A DNA stretch of 64,000 nucleotides from an uncultured Lachnospiraceae bacterium (GTDB lineage Bacteria; Bacillota; Clostridia; Lachnospirales; Lachnospiraceae): positions 45,257 through 109,256 of the forward strand of contig CAJUSO010000004.1 in NCBI GenBank assembly GCA_910588965.1, read 5' to 3'. Position numbers and translations under genes: made by a program. Below are positions 25,974 through 35,217 of this stretch, piece after piece (the first letter of the stretch is position 1; the number at the start of each line of letters is the position of its first letter). The notes beneath the pieces were generated by a model. It had not been told where the DNA came from, ran no database searches, and saw nothing but the letters and a program-made list of their open reading frames with translations.

Positions 25974-28150
25974 GGTTTTTCCACCTCTTTCAACAGAGCC
26001 TGCATCTGCCCATCGTAATTGTGCCTGTAAAAGTCCTTGTCCGGGTTTAGGATTTTGATACCAGACAGCATCTCATCCCGCAGGAAGATACAGCCCACAC
26101 AGTATTTTGGAAGCCATCCCTCATAGAACATCCGCCGGATTTCCTGCATCACCGGGCCGTTCCACACCTTTAAAAACCCGCCGTCCCGGCAGATATTCCC
26201 TAGGGAATGCATCCAGTTTGCACAGCAGAGGAACATATTCCCGTTTACCTCCACAAAGGGGCGTTCCACTGCCATCCGGCAGATACCGCTGCAGCGGTAC
26301 TGGCTGGGAATGGCAAACTGATCCGTTGTGGCTTCTATCCTGGGCGTCAGAAAACCGCTGCTTTCATAACGCCTGTACAGGCTTTCTGCAAAGCCTTCCG
26401 GCTTATCCCCAAGGCTCCTGATAAGCCCTAGTTCTTCCTCCAGGGTCCTCTCTTTGGGCAGATGGAGGAGGTATTCCGGGAATGCATAGGCCAGCCCATG
26501 GTGCTTTGCCGCTTCCTGCGCTTCCTGCAGGAAATGAGCCGCTGCAGTTGGGTAATGGCGCAGGCTGTCCCTGTCATTTTCCAGGAGCATCTGTACCGTG
26601 ACATCCATCACCGTGACTGCCTGGAAGCCCAGCTGGGCTGCCAGCCCTACAATCCCTGGAAGTTCTTCTATGTTCTGGCGCATGGCTACCACTGCCATCT
26701 GCATGCGTAAGCCCTCCCCGGCGCCCCGCAGCAGCCGCACATGTTCCAAGAACTTGGAAAAGCACAGCCCTTTGCGGATAGACTCATAGGTGGCTGCCGT
26801 ACAGGCATCGCAGGAAATATTGATATCATAGAAGGACTGGTGGATGGCTTCTGCCAGTTCCCTGGTCATCACAGAGGCGTTCGTGCTGCATGTCATCTGG
26901 ATCCCAAAGCGGTGGTAGGTTTTTATGATAGTAAGGATATCCGGATGCAGGAACGGCTCCCCCATCCCCTGCAGCGTAATCCTGCCCACATAGGGGAGCA
27001 CAGGGCGCAGGGCTTCCATAAGCCCTTCCCCTGCATCAGCCGCCCCATGGTTCTTGGTAAAAAAATGGCTGCACATAACGCAGCGGGCATTGCATTTATC
27101 CGTATGCTCTACCTGCAGGTTTACTGGGTAGAAGGAAACCTCCGTCTTTTTCCCTGCCACCTCAAGCTCTAAGATTTCCCGGTTCAATGCCTTGGCCTGC
27201 CCAAATTGGCCGGATTTCGCATAGGCCTGCCTCTGCCTGCGCAGCTGGCCTAACTTCCCTTCCGGCTCTTCCGCCAGCCTTTCATAACGCCCAATCCAAT
27301 AACTGCTGGCCTCTTGCCCCCCGGAAACAGAGACATCCGTCAAGATAATATCCCGAAGGCAGCTTTCCTTCTCTTCCTGAGCCACCGGCGCATCCGCCTG
27401 CTTCTCTTCCTGGCTGTCCCGTCCCTTCCTGCCAAGGCGCATCCAGCCTTTGCATAGGCGGGGGAAACGGTCGTACAGGTATCCCCATTGGGGGTGTTCC
27501 AGCTTAAACTGGCTCCCCGGGTCATTAAAACGGTAGTTTTCCTGAAACAGGAACGTATCGCACAGCAAGACGGCATCTGGAAAGTTTTGGTACAGGTTAT
27601 GGACAAAGGACAGGACCTGCCGGTAGGGGATATAGCAGAACAAGCCTTCTACCACAAAGACCGCCTTCCCGCTGCATTTTTTCTTCAGCTGTGCGAAGAA
27701 TCCCTTCCCAAACACTTTTCTGGTCCCATAGATATGGTAGCCTGGCCGCTCTGGCACATATTTCTTCTTCCAGTAAGCCACCTCCGGCAAGTCGATGTCT
27801 ATGTATTGTCCCCCATACCCTTCCAGGCGGTAAGCCTGCGTATCGAACCCGCAGCCGATATTGGCCACCGTCCCAACCTCCTGCTCCTGTAATACCTGGC
27901 GCAGCAATCGATCCAGCTCCTTCTTGCGCACGGCTACGTTTACCATCTGCCCCTTCGGGATGCGCCCCCTATCCAATACCTGGTACGGGTTTATCCTTTC
28001 GCGCCTCAGCTGTCCCCTTAATTTACGCACCAGCCTTCCCCTGATAGGATCCCTGCAGGTACAGAGCCCTTCCTGATGGCAATATTCACAGTAAAATGCT
28101 GTCACCAGGCCTGTCCACGCCACCTCTTTCAATGATTTCTCTATCTTCAC
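25970..28150 (-). CDS. LCM-type methyltransferase - radical SAM/SPASM fusion
   Basis: A 726-residue fusion. Residues 1 to about 270 match leucine-carboxyl-methyltransferase-type SAM enzymes (GTVANIGCGFDTQAYRL near residue 97, QYIDIDLPEV, then VFVVEGLFCYI). From about residue 340 follows a radical SAM domain (HTDKCNARCVMCSHFF) with a SPASM end (YRCSGICRMA, FLCCANWMHSLGN, YCVGCIF). The radical part belongs to the same paralogous family as the proteins at 29931, 31326, 33820, 36252 and 37822 (shared VAMRQN and GMGEPFLHP-like signatures). The start is a GTG with GAGGTG upstream; no nearby ATG is better. LCM-type enzymes methylate carboxyl groups or polyketide and sugar hydroxyls. Confidence 0.85.
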   Translation of the reverse strand: MKIEKSLKEVAWTGLVTAFYCEYCHQEGLCTCRDPIRGRLVRKLRGQLRRERINPYQVLDRGRIPKGQMVNVAVRKKELDRLLRQVLQEQEVGTVANIGCGFDTQAYRLEGYGGQYIDIDLPEVAYWKKKYVPERPGYHIYGTRKVFGKGFFAQLKKKCSGKAVFVVEGLFCYIPYRQVLSFVHNLYQNFPDAVLLCDTFLFQENYRFNDPGSQFKLEHPQWGYLYDRFPRLCKGWMRLGRKGRDSQEEKQADAPVAQEEKESCLRDIILTDVSVSGGQEASSYWIGRYERLAEEPEGKLGQLRRQRQAYAKSGQFGQAKALNREILELEVAGKKTEVSFYPVNLQVEHTDKCNARCVMCSHFFTKNHGAADAGEGLMEALRPVLPYVGRITLQGMGEPFLHPDILTIIKTYHRFGIQMTCSTNASVMTRELAEAIHQSFYDINISCDACTAATYESIRKGLCFSKFLEHVRLLRGAGEGLRMQMAVVAMRQNIEELPGIVGLAAQLGFQAVTVMDVTVQMLLENDRDSLRHYPTAAAHFLQEAQEAAKHHGLAYAFPEYLLHLPKERTLEEELGLIRSLGDKPEGFAESLYRRYESSGFLTPRIEATTDQFAIPSQYRCSGICRMAVERPFVEVNGNMFLCCANWMHSLGNICRDGGFLKVWNGPVMQEIRRMFYEGWLPKYCVGCIFLRDEMLSGIKILNPDKDFYRHNYDGQMQALLKEVEKP

Positions 28151-28160
28151 CTTACACCTC

Positions 28161-29069
28161 TTATACCTTCCCCCGCAGGTTTGCAGGTATTACATTGGTC
28201 AGCCCATCGTACATCTCATAGAGCGCATTGGGGTTTTTGACCGCCATCTTTCCGTTTTTCTGGTATTTCCACATCGCGTACCGATACACCGCCAGCACCC
28301 CCATCAGGGAAGTCACTCGGTAAAATTCTTCTGGCGCCCCTTCCGGGAAATAGCCCCGCAGCAGCCCGATGGTAAATTCCTCATGTTCCGGCGGATAAAA
28401 AAACAGGTTGCTCATAAAATCCATCCAGGGGTCGGTAAACATACAGCTCTCAAAATCAATGATATGCAGCCCGTCCTGGCAGAGCATAATATTCTGGGGC
28501 TGGTAATCCATATGCGCAAAGCAGGCCGGCCTGCCCTTCCATAGCTGGGCATGTTTCTGGAAATAAGCGTCAAACTCCTGCTTGTGCGGGAAATCTACTT
28601 TTTTCAGCTGGCAGTAAAAACGGTAATGCCTGTACTCCCTCCTGGGATTGCGGATTTTATCCGGTTTGTACCTACTCTGGAACCTATGGATCCGCTTCAA
28701 GAGTTTCCCGCACGCTTCCCCATAGGCAGCCAGTTCCCCAGGCGCCAGTTCTGGCCGCATCTGCAATAAAGTCTTCCCCTCTAACCAGGGATATGCGTTG
28801 CAGTGGCGTTTCAGTACCGTGGAATAGCGGCTGGATATGGCTGCATGCAAAGGTATGCCGGATGCCTGGATTTCCCTGGCCATGTCCGGGAGGTTCCCTC
28901 TTAAGTTGTATTTCGTCGTAAGTTTTACCAGGAATTTCCCCTCTTCCGTATAGGCAAAATATTTCAGGTCCATATAGGTCCCAAGGTCGGCTTTTCGGAT
29001 ATCATCCACTTTACAGCGGAAAAGCTTACGGATTTCCTGCTGGATGATTTTTTCCTGTCCCGTTTCCAT
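28161..29069 (-). CDS. CotS/APH-family kinase
   Basis: A 302-residue protein of the aminoglycoside-phosphotransferase/CotS-like kinase family. The Brenner-like motif is CFAHMDYQPQNIMLC and the metal-binding motif is HIIDFESCMFTDPWMDF. An Asp replaces Gly in the usual HGD, giving HMD as in CotS-type enzymes. The ATG at 29069 has GGAGG eight bases upstream; the gene overlaps the end of the hydrolase gene by 44 bp. CotS-like proteins phosphorylate unidentified small molecules or sugars and are common in sporulating Clostridia. In this operon a sugar-alcohol or amine kinase role is likely. Confidence 0.8.
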   Translation of the reverse strand: METGQEKIIQQEIRKLFRCKVDDIRKADLGTYMDLKYFAYTEEGKFLVKLTTKYNLRGNLPDMAREIQASGIPLHAAISSRYSTVLKRHCNAYPWLEGKTLLQMRPELAPGELAAYGEACGKLLKRIHRFQSRYKPDKIRNPRREYRHYRFYCQLKKVDFPHKQEFDAYFQKHAQLWKGRPACFAHMDYQPQNIMLCQDGLHIIDFESCMFTDPWMDFMSNLFFYPPEHEEFTIGLLRGYFPEGAPEEFYRVTSLMGVLAVYRYAMWKYQKNGKMAVKNPNALYEMYDGLTNVIPANLRGKV

Positions 29070-29943
29070 GTAAAAAACCTCCTATCCATTCGCTGACTTT
29101 CCCAGGTTCTTTCAAATGCAGGTAATGGCTGCCGCCTTCCATGCGGATTTCCTGCCCCCGCTCCCGGATTAGGCGCACCTCTTCCTCTGGCAGCATAGGG
29201 TCTTTGGCGTCGCGCAAAAGCAGGATAGGGCAGCTTACGCCTTCCAGGATCCTGGCGCCTTCCTGCTCCAGCCCTGGGTCTTGCAGGAATGCAGCAGAAA
29301 CGTCCCTGCATTTCTTAATATCCCCAGGCCCAAACCCTGGGTATTGGAACAGTGCCTGGCTGTCCTGGTCCAGGGTATCATTCCCAAAACAGATGCAGCG
29401 GTATCGGGCCGGTATCTGCGCCAGGTAAGCAAGCTGCTTTTGCATGTCCCCGCTGCGGGCTGCCTCCTCCAGCGCCTGCTTTTGCCCTTCTAAATCTGCA
29501 CAGCGCCCAGGCATTTCCTCGTATAGTTTCCTGTAACTGCCCAACAGGGACTGCAGGGACGTCCTGATATCAATGGCAGGGTTCTCTAATACCACAGCCT
29601 CTACCTGCCTGGGGAACCAGGCCGCATAAGACAGGGCAACCCTCCCGCCAAAGGAATGCCCCAACACTGCCCAGGACTCCATCCCAAGCTGGCGCCGGAT
29701 ATCCTCAAAATCCAGAACAACCTGCCGGACATTTATCTTCGAGGGATCCGGCTCCCGCCCGGAACGCAGCACCCCGCGCTGGTCCACCAGGACCACGTCT
29801 GCATACGGCGCCAATTCCTCCGCCAGCCTCCCAAAGGTAATGCAGGATTCCCCAGGACCCCCGTGGATAATCAGGATGGTATGCTCTTTCTGGTTCCGAT
29901 GGTGTTCTACATACAGCCTGCGGCCGTCTTTCATTGCCAGCAT
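29026..29943 (-). CDS. Alpha/beta hydrolase (proline-iminopeptidase-like)
   Basis: A 305-residue alpha/beta hydrolase: HGGPGESCITFGRLAEELA oxyanion region, VDQRGVLRSG, and nucleophile elbow VLGHSFGGRVALSYA. The later SCPILLLRDAKDPMLP and EGGSHYLHL segments supply the Asp and His. The HGGPG and DQRG motifs are those of proline iminopeptidases, but related proteins hydrolyse lactones and esters. The gene overlaps the preceding radical-SAM gene by 13 bp and the following kinase gene by 44 bp, so it is part of the operon. Together with the ANL acyl-activating enzyme it may edit or remove acyl groups; this is inference. Confidence 0.87.
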   Translation of the reverse strand: MLAMKDGRRLYVEHHRNQKEHTILIIHGGPGESCITFGRLAEELAPYADVVLVDQRGVLRSGREPDPSKINVRQVVLDFEDIRRQLGMESWAVLGHSFGGRVALSYAAWFPRQVEAVVLENPAIDIRTSLQSLLGSYRKLYEEMPGRCADLEGQKQALEEAARSGDMQKQLAYLAQIPARYRCICFGNDTLDQDSQALFQYPGFGPGDIKKCRDVSAAFLQDPGLEQEGARILEGVSCPILLLRDAKDPMLPEEEVRLIRERGQEIRMEGGSHYLHLKEPGKVSEWIGGFLHGNGTGKNHPAGNP

Positions 29944-31235
29944 CTTTTTTCCCCTATCAGCCTTGCCACTTCCTGGTCAAATTCGCTGTCCCAGAAATCC
30001 CTATCAATCCCTTCCACCTTGATTTGGGAGGTAAACATCTGGTTGCGCAGGAAAATACAGCCCTTGCAGTACTTGGGCAGCCGCCCTGCTGCAAACATCT
30101 GCCGCAGGGCCTGGTAAGCTTCCCCATTCCAGATTTCCTCAAAGGAGGATCTATCCAGGTTCCCCAGGCTGTGCAGCCAATTGGCGCAGCATAAGAACAA
30201 ATCCCCGTTCAAATCAATATAAGGCTCCTCTGCAAAATAACTGCAGAATCCCTTGCACCGGTAAGCGCTTGGCACGGCAAACCCCTCCAAGGACGCCGGG
30301 ATGGTATTGCCGTCCAAATGCAGTCCCTTATACCTTTCTTTCAGCTGGCTCTGGAACTCTTCTGATGGGAACATGGGATAGCGGCTTATTTCCTCCTGCT
30401 CCTGTTCCAGGGGACGGCCCTCTGCCTCCATCAGCAGTTTGGGGTATGCAATCCCAATCCCCAGCCTGCCTGCCTCTTCTATGGCTTCCCCCAGATATTT
30501 TTTCAGCGTAGAGATATAGTTGCCCGGCGCATCCTTCTGGTTGCCCAAGAATCCCTGGGGCGTTAGGTCCACGATTGTGATATGGCAGCAGCCAAGCCCT
30601 GCTGCCAGGCGGACAATCCCTGGAAGCTCCGCCAGGTTCTGCCGCATGGCTACGGTGTGCATCCGCATCTTAAGGTTAGGGCAATGCGCCCGCAGCATCC
30701 TGGCATTTGCCTGGAACTGCGCAAAGCTAAGGCCTTTGCGGATCCCCTCATAGGTTTCCTTGGTAAAAGCATCACAGGAAAGGGTAATGCTGGTAAAAGC
30801 CTTCCTTATCGCCTCTGCCAGTTCCTGGTCCATATAGGCCATGTTCGTATTGCAGGTCACCCGAACCCCATAGCTGTGATACCATTCGATAAACGCTGCA
30901 ATCTGGGGATGGGCCAGGGGCTCCCCTACCCCATGCAGGGTAATCTTCTCCGCATAAGGCAGCAGCGGGCGGATTTTCTCCCGGAACTTGCCGTCCGCGA
31001 AACGTGCCTTGGTATTCTGGGTAAAAAAATGGCTGCACATGATACACTGGGCATTACAGAGGTTGCTGTGCTCAATCTGGAGCCGGGGCGGGTAATAGTC
31101 AACCGTCCTGCACTGGCCCTGCTGGTCCTCCTCCATAATCCTGCGGTTTATCCGCTTGGCTTCCTTCCAATTCTTGTCCTTTACAGACTGGCTGCGTAAA
31201 TTTAATAAGCTCTCCCTTGCCTTATCCCGTTCCAT
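29931..31235 (-). CDS. Radical SAM / SPASM protein (paralogue family)
   Basis: About 434 residues with a helical 45-residue N-terminus. The radical SAM cluster is SNLCNAQCIMCSHFF (Cys about 60, 64, 67), followed by LHGVGEPLAHP and LSCDAFTKETYEGIRKG. The family signature VAMRQNLAELPGIV follows. The SPASM end is YRCKGFCSYFAE, LFLCCANWLHSLGN and KYCKGCIFLRNQM. An ATG at 31235 sits 6 bp after GAGGGA; an ATG two codons upstream would abut that site. Members are typically about 400-490 residues. The SPASM cysteines suggest auxiliary Fe-S clusters and hence an oxidation or dehydration on a bound substrate. Confidence 0.88.
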   Translation of the reverse strand: MERDKARESLLNLRSQSVKDKNWKEAKRINRRIMEEDQQGQCRTVDYYPPRLQIEHSNLCNAQCIMCSHFFTQNTKARFADGKFREKIRPLLPYAEKITLHGVGEPLAHPQIAAFIEWYHSYGVRVTCNTNMAYMDQELAEAIRKAFTSITLSCDAFTKETYEGIRKGLSFAQFQANARMLRAHCPNLKMRMHTVAMRQNLAELPGIVRLAAGLGCCHITIVDLTPQGFLGNQKDAPGNYISTLKKYLGEAIEEAGRLGIGIAYPKLLMEAEGRPLEQEQEEISRYPMFPSEEFQSQLKERYKGLHLDGNTIPASLEGFAVPSAYRCKGFCSYFAEEPYIDLNGDLFLCCANWLHSLGNLDRSSFEEIWNGEAYQALRQMFAAGRLPKYCKGCIFLRNQMFTSQIKVEGIDRDFWDSEFDQEVARLIGEKRCWQ

Positions 31236-31325
31236 TCCCATTCCCTCATTCCACCTTTTCTGCTTCCCTTCCTATGCTTTGTCCCTCTTTTTTCCTGTCC
31301 TGCTTCCCTTTCTATGCTTTGTCCC

Positions 31326-32678
31326 TCATTCTGCCTGTTCTGCCAGCCCCTGCAGGAGTTTGGAAAATTCATTTTCATAGAAGGTCTCATCTATGGATAC
31401 CAGCTTTAGGCGGCTCATTGCCTCCCCTTTCAGAAAAGAGCATGCATTACAGTACTTGGGCAGCTTCCCCTGGTAAAAATTCCTGCGGACGGCCCGGTAA
31501 GCCTCCCCATTCCAGATTTCCCCAAAGCTGGCGGCCTCTTTCAGGTTCCCATAGACATGCACGCCGTCGGTACAGCAGCCAAACAGTTCCCCTGTGGGAG
31601 ACAGGAAGGGCGTCTCTGCAAAATTATTGCAGATTCCCTGGCAGATGGTCTTTCCTGCCTGCCCTACGTTCCCTACCGTAGCCGGGATTAATGGCTTCAC
31701 CATGTTAAGCTTCTGGTAAGCCTCCCTAAGGCGGCGCTGCGCCTGGGCGTCCGGGAACATGGGATACCGCTCCATCTGTGCCTGCTCTTCCTCCATTGTA
31801 CCAATGGGGCTGCAATGGAAGATATGCTGCGGGATGCTGATAAGCCGTACCTTGCTGCCTGCCGCCGCCTCCTGCACCTTTTCCAGATAATAGCGGGCTG
31901 TATGGGGATAGCGGCCTATTTCATCCCATTCATTGCCCATTAGCTTCTGGGCCGTCAGATCCATAATGGCCACGGAATCCACCCCAAGCTGCTCTGCAAA
32001 GGGTATGATATCCGGAAGCTGCTTTAGGTTCTGGCGCATGGCTACCACATTCATACGGATATGTAGGTCCGGGCAGGTTTCCCGCAGCAGGCGGGCATTT
32101 TTACAGAATCCCCCAAAGGACACCTTCCTGCGGATCTGCTCAAAAGTTTCCTGGACGGGGGAATCACAGGACACCACAATTTCCTGGAACGAATCCCGGA
32201 TACACTGCGCCAAAGCCTTATCCATGATAGACAGGTTGGTATTGCAGGACACCTCCGCCCCATAAGATCTGTACAAAGCGATATAATCTGCAATCCTGGG
32301 ATGCAGGAAGGGCTCCCCAATCCCATGGAGCAGTACTTTGTCCGCATAGGGGAGGATTTCCTCCAGCTTGCGGATGACGCTGTCTTCGATAAAGCCCCGC
32401 CCAAAATTATCCGTATAGAAATGGGAGCACATGATACATTGGGCATTGCACAGGTTGGTATGTTCCACCAACAGTTTCGGCGGGAAATACGACACCTTTT
32501 CCTGCTGCCCTTCCACATCCAGTTCCAGGAAAATATGGTTGATAAGTTTTACCAGCTTCCATTTCCTTTGATGCAGGTATTGCTGCTGGATTTGCTTTAA
32601 CGGCTCCCTGCCTTCCTGCTCCCAGGAAAAGGAAGGGTCCTCTTTTTTCAATTCCCCAAGCAGATGTTCCACACACAT
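31326..32678 (-). CDS. Radical SAM / SPASM protein (paralogue family)
   Basis: A 450-residue paralogue of the protein at 29931. Cluster motif TNLCNAQCIMCSHFYTDN (Cys 77, 81, 84), then LLHGIGEPFLHPRI, a VSCDSPVQETFEQIRRK segment, and the family signature VAMRQNLKQLPDII. SPASM end: TICQGICNNFAET, LFGCCTDGVHVYGN and YCNACSFLKGE. It lies 6 bp after the stop of the radical-SAM gene at 32685 and starts with an ATG. Divergence from its neighbours in the substrate-facing middle suggests a different substrate or position from the other copies. Confidence 0.88.
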   Translation of the reverse strand: MCVEHLLGELKKEDPSFSWEQEGREPLKQIQQQYLHQRKWKLVKLINHIFLELDVEGQQEKVSYFPPKLLVEHTNLCNAQCIMCSHFYTDNFGRGFIEDSVIRKLEEILPYADKVLLHGIGEPFLHPRIADYIALYRSYGAEVSCNTNLSIMDKALAQCIRDSFQEIVVSCDSPVQETFEQIRRKVSFGGFCKNARLLRETCPDLHIRMNVVAMRQNLKQLPDIIPFAEQLGVDSVAIMDLTAQKLMGNEWDEIGRYPHTARYYLEKVQEAAAGSKVRLISIPQHIFHCSPIGTMEEEQAQMERYPMFPDAQAQRRLREAYQKLNMVKPLIPATVGNVGQAGKTICQGICNNFAETPFLSPTGELFGCCTDGVHVYGNLKEAASFGEIWNGEAYRAVRRNFYQGKLPKYCNACSFLKGEAMSRLKLVSIDETFYENEFSKLLQGLAEQAE

Positions 32679-32684
32679 ATTCCC

Positions 32685-33788
32685 TTATCCCTCCACGCAT
32701 ATCCAGTCCTGCAGGCTGGCCTCTTCCCTGGAACGCACCTCCCAGGGGAAGTATTCCTTTTCCCGTTTACAGTGGCTGCATAATTCCAAGGGGCAGCCCA
32801 GCCTGCGGTTGATTTCTTCTCCGTCTATCCCCGGCTCATACAGATTGATCCACCCATCCACCGGAATCTTTGTATGGTAAACCCGGTTCAGTTCCTCTGT
32901 GGAAAATGGGACGATGCATGCGGCTAGCTTCCCATCCCGCAGGCTATGGCAGGTTCTGGTGGAACAATCCTGAAAGACCGTTTCCCTGTCGCTGCCGGCG
33001 CCCAAGGTGAAGCGTTTATAAAATTCCGTCACCGGGGAAATATTTTTCTCAATCCCATAAGCATCCAAGACTGGCCCTATCTTATCCCATGCGGCCGCAG
33101 TCGGCGGGTACATGGAAATATCCAAAATCACCTGATGGCGGGCTATCGCCTGCAGCAGCCTTGCCTCTGCCTTCGGCAGCAGCAGCCCGTTTGTGACGAT
33201 ATGGATTTCTGAAACTGGGAAGCATTCCCTTGTCAAGGCCACATATGCTTCCAATTCCTGGTTTAAAAAAGGCTCGCCGCCCATCAGGCGGATTAACCCA
33301 ATCCCTGCAAAGAGCTGCCCCAGGCGCAGAAGATCCCTCCTGTAGCTTCTGATATCTGGGAACCTGTTCCCCATGAGGTTGGCACAATGCCCACATCCCC
33401 TGCAGTTCAGGTTGCAATGGTCTGCCACATGGAATTCAAACCCCATCAGCCACGGCTTCCCTTTGTCAATGGGGATGAAGAAATGCTCTTTTTCATTCTG
33501 TTCCCTGCGCAGCTGGCTGGCCGGGACAAAATATACCTGGATGCCTGGGACAGCATTTAATTTCCCCAGCAGTTTGGGCATACGCTTGGCAGCGTTCGGG
33601 AGGATGCAATCCGTAATCCCTGCCTCAGCAAACCGGGCGAAATCCAAAACGGGAAGCCCTCCAAAGGTTCCCGGAGCCTCGCTCAACATGGCTTCCACCT
33701 GAAATTCATCGCTGAACTGCTCCCTGATTTTCTGCAAAACAATGAATGCGGACTGCCCAATCCCATAGATGACAGCGCTGCGTGCCAT
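32685..33788 (-). CDS. Rossmann-like - radical SAM protein
   Basis: A protein of about 367 residues. Residues 1-90 form a Rossmann-like domain (SAVIYGIGQSAFIVLQKI) like that in the middle of the GT4 fusion at 23274. The radical SAM motif is VADHCNLNCRGCGHCANL (Cys 125, 129, 132), followed by LMGGEPFLNQELE. Later Cys pairs (TRTCHSL, LGCPLELCSHCKRE) could hold an auxiliary cluster. The frame extends to 33878, but the ATG at 33788 has AGGAGG about 7 bp upstream and avoids overlap with the previous gene. It is a different subfamily from the tandem paralogues and shares its N-terminal module with the GT4 fusion. Confidence 0.85.
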   Translation of the reverse strand: MARSAVIYGIGQSAFIVLQKIREQFSDEFQVEAMLSEAPGTFGGLPVLDFARFAEAGITDCILPNAAKRMPKLLGKLNAVPGIQVYFVPASQLRREQNEKEHFFIPIDKGKPWLMGFEFHVADHCNLNCRGCGHCANLMGNRFPDIRSYRRDLLRLGQLFAGIGLIRLMGGEPFLNQELEAYVALTRECFPVSEIHIVTNGLLLPKAEARLLQAIARHQVILDISMYPPTAAAWDKIGPVLDAYGIEKNISPVTEFYKRFTLGAGSDRETVFQDCSTRTCHSLRDGKLAACIVPFSTEELNRVYHTKIPVDGWINLYEPGIDGEEINRRLGCPLELCSHCKREKEYFPWEVRSREEASLQDWICVEG

Positions 33789-33819
33789 AAGCCTTCCTCC
33801 TTCCTCCAACCCCTCTTGC

Positions 33820-35043
33820 CTATCTGTTCTCCCAGAACACCTCGTCGTCAAAAAATGCCTGGTCCATATCCGCCACATGGAAGGGATATGCCTGGACAGC
33901 CTGGCAGCTGCTCAGCATGGCATAGCGGCAGCCGATACAGAAGTCCGGCAGGTTCCCCTCAAAAAAGGCCTGGCGGCACGCCTGGTAGACTGCCCCGTTC
34001 CATATCCCATCGAGGCCGTCCTCCAATAGGTTCCCTACCCCTTTGGTTTTCCCAAAACAGCAGAGCGTAAGGTTCCCGGATACATCCACGTAGAGTTTTT
34101 CATAAAGGTTTTTGCAGATCCCTTCACAATGGTATTGCCCAGACGCCACTTCCCTTATTTTCTCCACCTGATGGAGCCTTTGGTAGGCTTCCTGGAAACG
34201 CTGCCTCTCTTTTGCAGTGTAAATGCGGGACTGGGCTTCCTGATCCGCCTTCTTTAGGCTTTCCCATTCCGTGCGCTCCTTGGGGATATCCTCTTGTATC
34301 TTGTAATCCCAGTTGACAGCCAGTGTAATACCGTTTCCATCCGCATAAGCCTTGGCCTCCTCCAGCATCTTCGATGCGATATGGGGATAACGCATGGGGG
34401 TGTCCGCTTCGTTTTGCAGGTAATTTGTAGTCAGGAGGCTGCTGAACATCACCTGCCGTATCCCGGATTGCTTTAAGAATGCCAGCAAGGGAACCAGGCT
34501 TCGCATGTTCTGGCGCATGACTACTGTATTTACCATTATCCTCCCTGCGTCCATATGGTGCGTCAGCACCTGCAGGTTTTGGGCAAATCGGGCAAAATCC
34601 CCGCCTCGGCGGATGGATTCATAGGTTTCTGGGGTGCCGCCGTCGCAGGAAACGGTCAGCAAGGTGAAATGCCGATCTAGAAAGCCTGCCAAATCTTCTG
34701 TCAGCAGGGACAGGTTCGTGGTCATGCAGATTTGGGCGCCATATCCTGCCAGTTCTTCTACCATCTCTTTAAAATGAGGGTATAAAAGGGGTTCGCCGTC
34801 GCCTTGGAGCATGACCCTCTTGCAATATGGCAACAAGGGCTTCAGGCCTTCCCATACCTGGGGCGGGAGATGGGAAGCCTGGGTATTCCCCGCCAGGGCA
34901 TGGGGGCACATGGCGCAGCGGTAGTTGCAAAAGGACGTGATTTCAATATCAATATCTTTCGGCAAAAAAGAGACTACGGTATTTTTTTCTTGCAGGTCCT
35001 TTTGGAGGGATTGCTGGTTCCTCTGTTTTTCCATGGCATACAT
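33820..35043 (-). CDS. Radical SAM / SPASM protein (paralogue family)
   Basis: A 407-residue member: cluster TSFCNYRCAMCPHALAG (Cys 39, 43, 46), MLQGDGEPLLYPHF, LTVSCDGGTPETYESIRRG, family signature VVMRQNMRSLVPLL. SPASM end: YHCEGICKNLYEK, LTLCCFGKTKGVGN and FCIGCRYAML. ATG at 35043 with AAGGAG eight bases upstream. It has the shortest N-terminus of the family. A 163-bp gap with a 48-bp direct repeat separates it from the amidohydrolase gene upstream. Confidence 0.88.
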   Translation of the reverse strand: MYAMEKQRNQQSLQKDLQEKNTVVSFLPKDIDIEITSFCNYRCAMCPHALAGNTQASHLPPQVWEGLKPLLPYCKRVMLQGDGEPLLYPHFKEMVEELAGYGAQICMTTNLSLLTEDLAGFLDRHFTLLTVSCDGGTPETYESIRRGGDFARFAQNLQVLTHHMDAGRIMVNTVVMRQNMRSLVPLLAFLKQSGIRQVMFSSLLTTNYLQNEADTPMRYPHIASKMLEEAKAYADGNGITLAVNWDYKIQEDIPKERTEWESLKKADQEAQSRIYTAKERQRFQEAYQRLHQVEKIREVASGQYHCEGICKNLYEKLYVDVSGNLTLCCFGKTKGVGNLLEDGLDGIWNGAVYQACRQAFFEGNLPDFCIGCRYAMLSSCQAVQAYPFHVADMDQAFFDDEVFWENR

Positions 35044-35124
35044 GATTGGGGCTCCTTCCTTGGGATTCTATGCTATGCGCCGGCGGTATCCCAGACGTAT
35101 CCAGGGTGGGCGGTGCGCCTCTTG

Positions 35125-35217
35125 GGACGGTGCAACGTCCTGCCTGGCAAGCTGCAGGCTATGGCTCATATAGGACAGTGCAGCATCTTGCCTGGCAGGC
35201 TGCAGGCTACGGCTCAT
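35125..35217. repeat. 48-bp direct repeat, two copies
   Basis: Two imperfect units (35125-35172 and 35173-35217) share CTGCCTGGCA and GCTGCAGGCT blocks and end in GGCTCATA. The second copy includes the stop codon of the amidohydrolase gene. It is one of two intergenic minisatellites that abut a stop codon, the other being at the pyruvate kinase gene. Confidence 0.75.

Noticed and set aside
32685..33878. Longer 397-residue form of the radical-SAM protein
   Set aside because: The first 30 residues overlap the previous gene; the ATG at 33788 has a strong AGGAGG site.
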